Below are positions 50,045 to 57,641 of a DNA stretch of 64,000 bases, one piece after another. The DNA is taken from the NCBI GenBank assembly GCA_950022655.1, contig OX465589.1, positions 29,675,970 to 29,739,969 on the forward strand. The letters run 5' to 3'. Under the pieces are notes generated by a model. It did not search any database and had not been told where the DNA came from. It worked only from the letters and a program-made list of their open reading frames with translations. Source of the DNA: Alentia gelatinosa (lineage: Eukaryota; Annelida; Polychaeta; Phyllodocida; Polynoidae). The translations under genes were made by a program, and so were the position numbers. The number at the start of each line of letters is the position of its first letter. Position 1 is the stretch's first letter.

Positions 50045-50767
50045 ATGCCGAAGACACGAGCAGGCCCCAGCACATCGCACGCCGATGCGGAGGCTGAAGT
50101 AACGTCGGAATCTACCCAACGGCCGTCGGAGGAGCACGTGGACTCGGCCTCCGAGGTAGGCAGTGTTAAGACGGTTAGGCTCGTGGCCGTGGAGAAAGGC
50201 CTCGCCGACTTCAAAACGGACATGAAAGATCAGATCAGGGGAGTCCTGGCCGCCATCAACCGGCTGGCGGAACAAAGGAACAACGACCGGGCCTCACGGC
50301 CACCTTCCGTCCAGTCGGCCGTGGACCGACGCACCAACGAGTGGGCCGAGGACCAGGCCGCACGGGTCCTGCCTCCGCCACGCCAGTTGAGGGAGCGGTA
50401 TGCGGCCGACTCCTACATCCAACGCGAGCTGGACCGTGAGGCCATCAGACACGACAGGACTACGGGTAAGCTCCATTCGGACTTAAACATCTCTCGGTTG
50501 ACCTCGAAGCCATTTATGTTTGTGGACCGCGAGGGCGTATTTACACTGTCTCAGAAGCTGGAGGTGCGGGGGTCCCTAGGGCCGATGGAATACGTTAGCG
50601 CGTTCCTCGGTCTGCTGGGGGACGACCGAGCCGTGGAGCCCGCCGACCGGGACCACATGTTTAAGCACCTCCACCAGGTATCCATCGATGCCCAATCCCG
50701 ACCGTGGGCCGGGGTGAGGCGATGGAGCCAATTTGTGTTAGGTTTAGCTGGTCCGACTACGGTCTGA
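50045..50767 (+). CDS. gag: Gag-like protein of the Ngaro element, N-terminal part (frameshifted)
   Basis: A 240-residue frame from the ATG at 50045. It has an acidic, Ser-rich start, a possible coiled coil at residues 43-80, and a central block with the motif KLEVRGSLGPMEYVSAFL at 171-188, then PWAGVRRWSQF at 220-230. These motifs are typical of DIRS/Ngaro gag-like proteins, which are thought to coat the element RNA. After WSQFV the frame ends in nine residues (LGLAGPTTV) that do not fit the family. The expected continuation lies in the next frame, so a one-base deletion or similar lesion near 50735-50745 has split gag. I see no canonical slippery heptamer, so mutation is likelier than programmed frameshifting. 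A GTG two codons upstream is open but is an unlikely start in a eukaryote. Confidence 0.82.
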   Translation: MPKTRAGPSTSHADAEAEVTSESTQRPSEEHVDSASEVGSVKTVRLVAVEKGLADFKTDMKDQIRGVLAAINRLAEQRNNDRASRPPSVQSAVDRRTNEWAEDQAARVLPPPRQLRERYAADSYIQRELDREAIRHDRTTGKLHSDLNISRLTSKPFMFVDREGVFTLSQKLEVRGSLGPMEYVSAFLGLLGDDRAVEPADRDHMFKHLHQVSIDAQSRPWAGVRRWSQFVLGLAGPTTV

Positions 50768-51186
50768 TACAGGAGGAGCGAGTCCGGCTCGCCATGACGA
50801 CCTCGACCCGGTCGGCCGGACCGGATAACGCAGGGAAGGACAAAGCCAGGGAGCTGCCGTGCCGGCAGTTTAATTCGGAGAGAGGGTGCAGGCATCGGAG
50901 CGGGCACGAGGACGGGCCCGTGAAATGGGTTCACATTTGCTCGTTCTGCGATTCGGTGGGGAAACAGTGCGGGCACTCGCTCCATGCCTGCAACCGCAAA
51001 CTGGGGTACACCATGGGTTATGAGTCCCAGCCGGTAGCCCCTCAACCAACACGCCGCGGACAGCAGGGCGGATACACCCCGCAGGCCGGATACACGATGA
51101 GGGCGGCCGACCCTGGACCGGATGCCCTCTACCAACATGGACTTCCGCAGCCGGCAAAAAACGGGCACGGTGCGCCCCGAGAGTAA
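50704..51186 (+). CDS. gag: Gag-like protein of the Ngaro element, C-terminal zinc-binding part
   Basis: This frame overlaps the end of the first gag frame and continues it from about 50743 (FSWSDYGLIQEERVRLAM, residues 14-31, matching the usual gag sequence after WSQFV). Residues 53-96 carry a Cys/His cluster: C53, C62, H68, then H78-C79-x2-C82, C89, H94 and C96, with the core WVHICSFCDS. Such a cluster is characteristic of DIRS-order gag-like proteins and probably binds nucleic acid. The tail from 100 on is rich in Gly, Gln and Pro. The frame opens at a GTG and its first ATG is at 50722. It is best read as the second half of one gag of about 390 residues. It stops at TAA 51184-51186. Confidence 0.8.
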   Translation: MGRGEAMEPICVRFSWSDYGLIQEERVRLAMTTSTRSAGPDNAGKDKARELPCRQFNSERGCRHRSGHEDGPVKWVHICSFCDSVGKQCGHSLHACNRKLGYTMGYESQPVAPQPTRRGQQGGYTPQAGYTMRAADPGPDALYQHGLPQPAKNGHGAPRE

Positions 51187-51332
51187 CCGGAGCGCACCCG
51201 ACTACAGGATGTTCACGTGCACCCCCCACCCGGGCTCCCGGGGTCAGAGGGTACGCGGCACGTGAGATCACAGAGACGTCCAGTGCTGAAACAACACGGG
51301 ACAGGAAACCGCCAACGGCCACGTGGGCACAG
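51187..51332 (+). other. Gag-RT spacer
   Basis: GC-rich sequence between the gag stop and the open RT frame, with no domain that I recognise in any frame. It contains three of the seven CACGTG sites of the cluster. Confidence 0.6.
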
Positions 51333-51476
51333 GTGGTCAGCGGCCGACTCCCGGTCGGCACCTCCCCACGTGAGGCCACCCCGACACGTGACGTCACACA
51401 CGGAGTGAGGATTCCCCCACGTGACGGGGAGGCAATACACAACAACAATAACAACACGACTCCGCAGGTCCACGTG
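51214..51476 (+). promoter_or_regulatory. Cluster of seven CACGTG (E-box) hexamers
   Basis: CACGTG begins at 51214, 51259, 51320, 51367, 51385, 51418 and 51471. Three of the sites are followed directly by AC or AG after GA-type flanks (CACGTGA). Elsewhere in the coding part I noticed only scattered single sites, and each A repeat has two. CACGTG is the known core of bHLH-ZIP factors such as USF and Myc/Max. A regulatory or protein-binding role is inference. Part of the cluster lies in the weakly conserved start of the RT frame. Confidence 0.5.
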
Positions 51477-53978
51477 GCCGTGCCGGTGGGCGTCCCCCAC
51501 CCGGGCGCGACCGGCCACGGGACCGAGGACGGACCCCCTCCGTGCGCGCCCCCGGACTTCGCTAAGCTTGAGGAAGTGTGTCGGACCGCGATCATTGCCG
51601 CCGGGACTCGTACGGACCCGGAGGCGTTCAGGGCACATCGGCGCGCGGAATGGCCGCGGATGCAGGACGGCGCCCCGCCGGCGCACGGCCACATCTACGA
51701 GGCGGTGCGGGCCTCGGGCCTGCCCAACGCGATGTGTACCAAGATTACTCTCCCCACGGACCTACGGTTGCGGGCGTGGGAGAAATACCTCACGGGCATG
51801 CGGGGGAAGCAGGAGCTGCTGGGCTTCATACGATACGGCTTCCCCCTAGGATACCTCGGTCCCGCGACGGATACCAGAGGGGTGCCTAACCACCCCAGTG
51901 CCACCGGGTACCCGACCGAGGTAGGGCAGTTTGTGAAAAAGGAGCTGTCGTTCTCCAATCTGCTCGGCCCGTTCTCCGACGCCCCGTTCAGCCCGTGGTG
52001 CCACGTGTCTCCCCTGATGTCGCGGGAGAAGCGGGACTCCGAGGCCCGGAGAGTAATAACGGACATGACGTTCCCGCAGCAACAGAGCGTCAATGCCTTC
52101 GTGATGAAGAACTCGGTCTACGGGGAGGAAAGGGAGCACAGCCTCCCTACCATCGACGGGTTCGTCTCCCACCTCCTGAGGTCGGGCCCCGGGGCCTATA
52201 TGGCCTCGATCGACATCGCGAGGGCATACAAGAACTTTCGATGCGACCCCCTGGACTGGCCCCTCCTATGCTTCATGTGGGACGGCGGGTACTATTGTGA
52301 TAAGGCCATGCCGTTCGGTGCCCGCGCGTCCTCGTACCACATGCAGTGCGTAGCAGATACCATAGTGGAGATTCTGGCCGGCAAGGGGGTCGAGGGAGCG
52401 ATGTATCTCGACGATCTAATCATCATATCGCCGTCGAAGGAGAAAGCCGCGGCGGACTTCGCGACCGCCCGGGAGCTCTTCCGCGAGCTGGGTCTCCCCG
52501 AGGCCCGGGACAAAGCCCAGGAACCGTCGCAGGTGGTCCGCTGGCTAGGGATCGACATCGATGCCGCGAAGATGACGCTATCGATCCCGGAAGACAAACT
52601 GCAGGATGTGCGGCAGCTCCAGTCGATACTGGGGAAAATACTACACGTCGCAAAGTGCATCCGGCCGGCAAGGGCATTCGTCAGCAAACTCCTCGAGGCC
52701 CTGCGAGGCATGTCCGGATTCTACATCAACATCTCGTCGGACATGCGGCAGGACCTCGACTGGTTCTCGAGATTCGCTGACGGGTGGAATGGACGTGCCT
52801 TGATCCCCAGGGGCCCCCCGACGAAATGTATCACTGTGGATGCCTGCCTCACCGGCGTGGGTGGGACGGACGGCTGCCTAGCGTACTCCGGTCAGGTCTG
52901 CCCGGTCGGGGACCCGGTGGAGTGTATCTCGGAGCTCGAGGCCCTCAATACCATCTACGCCCTCAACACGTTCCTCACTGACCGGGACCGAGGCACAAGG
53001 GTGGAGGTGTTCTGCGACAATATGGGCACTGTCCAGGCGCTCATGTCGGGGCGGGCACGCAACCGGGTCCTCGCCGAGTGCGCGCGCCAGGCCTGGATGG
53101 TACAGGCGAAATTACAGGTGGACCTCCTGTACACACACATCCCGGGGGTCCTCAACTCGGTCGCGGACGCCCTCAGCCGGTCGCACCTCACCTCCAGAGA
53201 CAATGCTAGAGCTGAACGTTACATGTCATTTCATAATCTCATGCCTGTTGTGCCTTGTAACCACGCCTCATTTGTGCCTGTCCTCCGGCTCTCCTGCAGA
53301 TCCGGCGCTACGTTGTCTCCAGCAGAGGGCATCTACGCGGCAAGCCGCGGCGCGTGCCCCCGGCACGGTCGCGAACCAGCGAAGCGCCGTATCGACCTAC
53401 ATCGCATTCTGCCGGAGGACGGGTACGGACCCGCAGCAGCCGTCGGTCAGCCTCGTCACGTCGTATCTGGAGTACGTCCGGGACCACGCCCCCTCGCCCG
53501 CGACCGTGGCCAACCACTTGTCGCACCTACGGTCGCACCTGCGCCTGTCCGGGGGCAACGTCGCGGCGACCGAGGACGCGAGAGTAAAGAGGGCCATCGA
53601 CGCAATGAAGAGGGACAAGTCCTACACGCCGAACATCAAGCCATCCATCCCGATGCAGGCCCTCAGGAGCGTCCTCGGTGGACTAACGGCCACGCCCCTC
53701 GACCGGTCCACCAGAGCGGCCTGCCTGCTGATGTTCTTCGCGGCCCTGCGGCAGAGCGAGGTCGCCCCACCATCCGTCCGAGGATTCGATCCGGACAGGC
53801 ACCTAACTCGCGGGGACGTGAAAGTCACGTCAACTCACGTCACCGTCAGGGTAAAAGCGGCGAAAAACCTCCAGTGTGTTGGAGAGGAGAAGCACGTGGC
53901 TCTCCAGCCCTCTCCCGACCGGAGGTCGTGCCCTATGCAAGCCGTGCGAGAGATGATCGCGGCCGTTCCCACGTCTAG
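51333..53978 (+). CDS. pol: Reverse transcriptase / RNase H of the Ngaro element
   Basis: An 881-codon open frame starting at a GTG. The first ATG is M110 at 51660, so the true start or mode of access is unclear. Residues about 160-460 are the RT: SPLMSREKRDSEARRVITDM at 226-245, motif A SIDIARAYKNF with D294, the MPFGA motif at 326-330, and catalytic YLDD at 358-361. Residues about 500-615 are RNase H, with likely catalytic D503 (TVDAC), E534 or E536, D562 (CDN) and D612 (VADALSR). The link between thumb and RNase H (KLQDVRQLQSILGK, 422-435) seems about 15 residues short for the family. Beyond about residue 620 the frame stays open only as a shadow of the overlapping recombinase, so real coding likely ends near 53200. 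It would copy element RNA into DNA. Confidence 0.88.
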   Translation: MVSGRLPVGTSPREATPTRDVTHGVRIPPRDGEAIHNNNNNTTPQVHVAVPVGVPHPGATGHGTEDGPPPCAPPDFAKLEEVCRTAIIAAGTRTDPEAFRAHRRAEWPRMQDGAPPAHGHIYEAVRASGLPNAMCTKITLPTDLRLRAWEKYLTGMRGKQELLGFIRYGFPLGYLGPATDTRGVPNHPSATGYPTEVGQFVKKELSFSNLLGPFSDAPFSPWCHVSPLMSREKRDSEARRVITDMTFPQQQSVNAFVMKNSVYGEEREHSLPTIDGFVSHLLRSGPGAYMASIDIARAYKNFRCDPLDWPLLCFMWDGGYYCDKAMPFGARASSYHMQCVADTIVEILAGKGVEGAMYLDDLIIISPSKEKAAADFATARELFRELGLPEARDKAQEPSQVVRWLGIDIDAAKMTLSIPEDKLQDVRQLQSILGKILHVAKCIRPARAFVSKLLEALRGMSGFYINISSDMRQDLDWFSRFADGWNGRALIPRGPPTKCITVDACLTGVGGTDGCLAYSGQVCPVGDPVECISELEALNTIYALNTFLTDRDRGTRVEVFCDNMGTVQALMSGRARNRVLAECARQAWMVQAKLQVDLLYTHIPGVLNSVADALSRSHLTSRDNARAERYMSFHNLMPVVPCNHASFVPVLRLSCRSGATLSPAEGIYAASRGACPRHGREPAKRRIDLHRILPEDGYGPAAAVGQPRHVVSGVRPGPRPLARDRGQPLVAPTVAPAPVRGQRRGDRGRESKEGHRRNEEGQVLHAEHQAIHPDAGPQERPRWTNGHAPRPVHQSGLPADVLRGPAAERGRPTIRPRIRSGQAPNSRGRESHVNSRHRQGKSGEKPPVCWRGEARGSPALSRPEVVPYASRARDDRGRSHV

Positions 53979-54204
53979 CGACCGAGACCCGTTCCTGATG
54001 AACGCTGATCGGTCACCGATAACGACCAGGTCGCTGACGAGGGAATGGGACAGACTTACAGCTCTGGCGGGGATCCCGGCGAAAACGTACACGTTGCACA
54101 GCCTGAGATACGGGGGGTGGCGCTCGAACGCTCACAGGAGCTACATCCGAGTGTCGAGTGCCACTCAGGTTAACGACTCTCTGATCGAGTCAATTAACAA
54201 GTGA
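53203..54204 (+). CDS. yr: Tyrosine recombinase of the Ngaro element (probably defective)
   Basis: 333 codons in the +1 frame relative to RT. Residues about 52-150 resemble a SAM-like core-binding domain (GTVANQRSAVSTYIAFCRRTG). The catalytic domain shows box I R183 (FFAALRQSEVAPP), a beta-hairpin lysine at about 218-221, and box II H299-S-L-R302. In the family about 20 residues separate HSLRxGG from the W-[RK]-S-[DN]-A-x-x-x-Y segment holding the catalytic tyrosine. Here GG (304-305) is followed at once by W306 and Y314 (HSLRYGGWRSNAHRSYI). An in-frame deletion has thus probably removed the helix between them. The first 30 residues are hydrophobic and lower in GC and may be intronic or not real. 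A YR integrates the circular cDNA intermediate. Confidence 0.82.
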   Translation: MLELNVTCHFIISCLLCLVTTPHLCLSSGSPADPALRCLQQRASTRQAAARAPGTVANQRSAVSTYIAFCRRTGTDPQQPSVSLVTSYLEYVRDHAPSPATVANHLSHLRSHLRLSGGNVAATEDARVKRAIDAMKRDKSYTPNIKPSIPMQALRSVLGGLTATPLDRSTRAACLLMFFAALRQSEVAPPSVRGFDPDRHLTRGDVKVTSTHVTVRVKAAKNLQCVGEEKHVALQPSPDRRSCPMQAVREMIAAVPTSSDRDPFLMNADRSPITTRSLTREWDRLTALAGIPAKTYTLHSLRYGGWRSNAHRSYIRVSSATQVNDSLIESINK

Positions 54205-54251
54205 CTCGAACCTTTTCCCACCCTCCACGCCACTTTTTTCATGGGTTTTTT
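54205..54251 (+). other. 3' untranslated segment before B1
   Basis: 47 bp between the recombinase stop and B1, rich in C and T. Its TTTTCCCACCCTCC resembles the 35-bp spacer after A2. Confidence 0.55.
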
Positions 54252-54569
54252 GGCGTTTTTATACACACTGTATATTCATATATACCATTATACTTTATAC
54301 ATGTATGTCCATATGTATTATACTATTACATATCAACATACGTAATACATTATACCTTATCACGTATAACATATACCATATTACCATATATGTATCATAT
54401 CTACCAATATGTTATCATATAACATAACATATCTTCCATATGTATCTTGTTATCTTTAAGATATTACTATCACGTATTAATATCTTCTCTCTTCGCTCAT
54501 AAAATTAAAATAAATTTTATTTGCCCAACATCTGCTTTATACTTTTGTGTTGCGGGTAAAGGGGTAATG
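54252..54569 (+). repeat. Split direct repeat B1
   Basis: 318 bp, strongly AT-rich, from GGCGTTTTTATACAC to GGGGTAATG. It matches B2 with about two differences (ATGTATGTCC versus ATGTATATCC, and TATTATAC versus TATTGTAC). It abuts A2 exactly at 54569/54570. Confidence 0.92.
54509..54514 (+). promoter_or_regulatory. AATAAA in B1, candidate polyadenylation signal
   Basis: A consensus AATAAA downstream of the recombinase stop, in an AT-rich context where chance matches are common. The same site in B2 is at 55053-55058. Confidence 0.4.
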
Positions 54570-54760
54570 GGTAGCCCATGGCCGTAGGGTCAGGGGCGGT
54601 CATTGCTCCACCTAGCGCACTCCCTCTGTACTCGCGCTCCCTGCGCGCCCCCTCGTGCGAATCACGTGAACTATTAGGTCACGTGGTGAAGCACGCTCTC
54701 ACACTCTCTCTCACTCTCTTCTCGCGCTTCACTACGTTCAGACGCACTCCAATTTTCTCC
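54570..54760 (+). repeat. Split direct repeat A2 (internal)
   Basis: 191-bp copy of A1 placed directly after B1. The B1|A2 junction is the sequence expected if B2 and A1 ends were joined in a circle. Confidence 0.92.
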
Positions 54761-54795
54761 CACCCACCCTCTCCTATATCTTCCTACTCTCGTAG
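54761..54795 (+). other. 35-bp spacer between A2 and B2
   Basis: A pyrimidine-rich unique segment (CACCCACCCTCTCC start) that separates A2 from B2. Confidence 0.7.
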
Positions 54796-55113
54796 GGCGT
54801 TTTTATACACACTGTATATTCATATATACCATTATACTTTATACATGTATATCCATATGTATTGTACTATTACATATCAACATACGTAATACATTATACC
54901 TTATCACGTATAACATATACCATATTACCATATATGTATCATATCTACCAATATGTTATCATATAACATAACATATCTTCCATATGTATCTTGTTATCTT
55001 TAAGATATTACTATCACGTATTAATATCTTCTCTCTTCGCTCATAAAATTAAAATAAATTTTATTTGCCCAACATCTGCTTTATACTTTTGTGTTGCGGG
55101 TAAAGGGGTAATG
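54796..55113 (+). repeat. Split direct repeat B2 (right end)
   Basis: 318-bp copy of B1 that ends the element at GTAATG. Host sequence resumes with ACACTGG at 55114. Confidence 0.92.
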
Positions 55114-55705
55114 ACACTGGTTGCATCATGAGCTATATCGGGGTGTATCAGGACCATGGCACCTTTTTCATGCACCCTCCCAATACGTTACGACGCGCAC
55201 CGACGCGCACCGACGCGAACCGATATGCTACGATATGCCTTCCGACGTGCTACGATATGGTAATTTTGTATTGGCTTGTGTCGGCTTGTGTCGGCGTTGG
55301 TGGGTGCAGGGTCTTAGGGTTAGAGTTAGGTTTAGGGTTAGGGTTGGGGTTGAACTTAAAACGCCATTCTAACAGTATCCTGCAATACAGGTACAGGTAC
55401 CGGTACAAAAATATTAAGTTCTCTGATGCATTGTAGTTTTGAAATGAATTGTTTACTAAGCTGTACATCTAGATTTTGAGAATAATCAAAATTAATGTTA
55501 GCGATACACACACCACATGTGTCATTTCCTAGCAACTTTAACTAAATATCCAAGCACAGTCTACCTGTGTCGAGGGCAGACACTGCAGAATGGACACTCA
55601 AAACTCGCTCACATTTTCAGCAAAATTTGAAGCTAAGGTAATATAAATAGTAATAATACTTCCAAAATATTCTACTTCATGTATATCCATATTTGCATCA
55701 ATTAA

Positions 55706-56056
55706 CCCTTTCTGGCAGGACAATGCCATATGGCATTCCCCTGGCCAGGGCCGGACAATGCCATATGGCATTTCCGTATGGAATGGATGAAACACTCTGT
55801 ATTTGTTCCTTTGTAACTTTTCGAAAAAGTTATCGCAGAATCATGCAAATTATATGAGATGTTATGCTAAATGTTGCCAGTAGGTCTTAAAAATATCAGA
55901 AAGTTCAGATAAAAAATACAGATTTACTGGAAATTTTAAATTTTAAATTTGTTTTATTAATACTGACTACAAAAGCCGGCCATGCAAAGGCCCAAATTGG
56001 TTCTGGTGCATGCTATAGTATGGGTCCATGGTGAATAATGTGTGGCTATTGAAGGG
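55706..56056 (+). mobile_element. Second TTAA MITE family, 351 bp
   Basis: It is inserted in the AT-rich arm at CTATTAAATACTC. TTAA is duplicated at 55702-55705 and 56057-56060. The element starts CCCTTTCTGG and ends TTGAAGGG, giving a 5-bp inverted end, CCCTT. Two palindromes AATGCCATATGGCATT begin at 55722 and 55757 (35 bp apart) with a CTGGCCAGGGCCGG spacer. The ends and target fit piggyBac-like MITEs. There is no coding capacity. The interior differs from the 1,247-bp family, but the plan of the left end is the same. Confidence 0.78.
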
Positions 56057-56564
56057 TTAAATACTCAAGTTCAGTGCTGGAAAAAAATCGGTCGAATTCG
56101 TTGTGGGTCGAGTTCCATTTACGGGTCGAGCTTGTTGTGGGTCGAGTTTTTTATTGATCGATTTCGTTTCGGGTCGAGTTTTCGAGTATTCATGAGTGAC
56201 TCTAATTGGTTAAGGGTTAGGGTTAGGGTTAGGGTTAGGGTTAGGGTTAGGATATGGTAAGGGTTGTGGTTAGGGTTAAGTACAGGGATAGGAATAGGGA
56301 TAGGGTTAGGGAGAGGGTTAGTGATAGGGATAGGGATAGTGTTAGTGTTAGGGTTAGGGTTGGTGTTGAACTTAAAACGCCCTTCTAACAGTATCCTGCA
56401 ATACAGGGTTAGGGTTAGGGATAGGGTAAGGGTTAGGGTTGGGATAGGGATAGGGTCAGGGTTAGGGTTAGGATAGGGTTAGGGATAGGGCTAGGGATAG
56501 GGTTAGGGATAGAGTTAGGGATGGGGATAGGGTTTGGGTTAGGGCTAGGGTTAGGGTTAGAGGG

Positions 56565-57641
56565 GGTGTCCACCAAGCTCCCGATGCGAACTGACGTGCC
56601 CCGATATTGCCCTTCCGATACAAAATCCATATCGTAACAAAATCGTAGAGCTTATCGGGGCAGTTGGTAAGTTTTCTACGATAACGCTACTGAAGCGGCT
56701 CAACGCACACCGACGCGAACTGATGCAAAACCTGTATCGCAGTGTATAGATGACTCTTTTAACGGGAAATCATATGAAATAATCGATAGAAAATTATGAA
56801 ATTTTCAAAATCTGTAGAATCTATAATGCTAAAGCGGCTCTGCAAAAATTGTGAAATTTGATAGTAGATAAGGTCTCAAAACGATCATTTTATACTTTAA
56901 CTGAGGTATCATATAATATTGTTTGTATCTACAGATAAAATATCAATCTTAAATATGCATTATTTCTGGAATTATAAAGGAAATATGGTTAATTACACTG
57001 GTTACATTATGAGCTATATCGGGTGTATCGGGACCATGGCACCTTTTTCATGCACCCTCCCAATACGTTACGACGCGCACCGACGAGAACCGATACACTA
57101 CGATATGCCTTCCAAAATATTCTACTTCATGTATATAGATATTTGCATCTATTAAATACTCAAGTTCAGTACTGGAAAAAAATGGGTCAAATTTGTTTTG
57201 GGTCGAGTTCCATTTACGGGTCGAGATTGTTGTGGGTCGAGTTTTTTATTGATCGATTTCGTTGCGGGTGGAGTTTTTGAGTATTCATGAGTGACTCTAA
57301 TTGGTTAAGGGTTAGGGTTAGGGTTTGGGTTAGGGTTAGGGTTAGGATAGGGTAAGGGTTAGGGTTAGGGTTAAGTACAGGGATAGGTATAGGGATAGGG
57401 TTAGGGAGAGGGTTAGTGATAGGGATAGGGATAGTGTTAGTGTTAGGGTTAGGGTTGGTGTTGAACTTAAAACGCCCTTCTAACAGAATCCTGCAATACA
57501 GGGTTAGGGTTAGGGATAGGGTAAGGGTTAGGGTTGGGATAGGGATAGGGTCAGGGTTAGGGTTAGGATAGGGTTAGGGATAGGGCTAGGGATAGGGTAA
57601 GGGATAGAGTTAGGGATGGGGATAGGGTTAGGGTTAGAGGG
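56565..57641 (+). repeat. Monomer M29 with internal deletion
   Basis: Only 1,077 bp. At about 57109 GATATGCCTTCC is joined to AAAATATTCTACTTC. The core's right arm, block C, motif I and half of the AT arm (about 450 bp) are lost. CTTCC is present at both parent sites. Confidence 0.88.

Larger units (their letters stand above)
49747..55113 (+). mobile_element. Ngaro-type tyrosine-recombinase retrotransposon
   Basis: A complete 5,367-bp element in DIRS/Ngaro order: A1 (49747-49937), gag-like, RT/RNase H and tyrosine recombinase frames, then B1 (54252-54569), A2 (54570-54760) and B2 (54796-55113). A1/A2 are both 191 bp and B1/B2 both 318 bp. The few mismatches (one and about two) suggest recent insertion. 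Split direct repeats, a YR in place of a DDE integrase, and no target-site duplication are the known marks of Ngaro and PAT-like elements. Flanks GGTTAATT and ACACTGG join to the uninterrupted site found in sibling monomers. The coding region is GC-rich against an AT-rich host. Gag is frameshifted and the YR looks internally deleted, so this copy is probably inactive. Confidence 0.93.
49316..56564 (+). repeat. Monomer M28, interrupted by a Ngaro-type retrotransposon and a MITE
   Basis: The span is 7,249 bp. Subtracting the 5,367-bp retrotransposon, the 351-bp MITE and one 4-bp TTAA duplication leaves 1,527 bp, an ordinary monomer. The retrotransposon sits in the core between GGTTAATT and ACACTGG. 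The MITE sits in the AT-rich arm. Confidence 0.92.

Noticed and set aside
50551..51694. Long minus-strand open frames opposite gag and RT
   Set aside because: Stop-poor GC-rich shadows of the plus-strand genes, without any recognisable motif.
49747..55113. LTR retrotransposon or DIRS1-type element with inverted terminal repeats
   Set aside because: There are no matching LTRs at the two ends, no DDE integrase or aspartic protease motif, and no inverted terminal repeats. The repeats are split and direct (A1, then B1A2B2), as in Ngaro.
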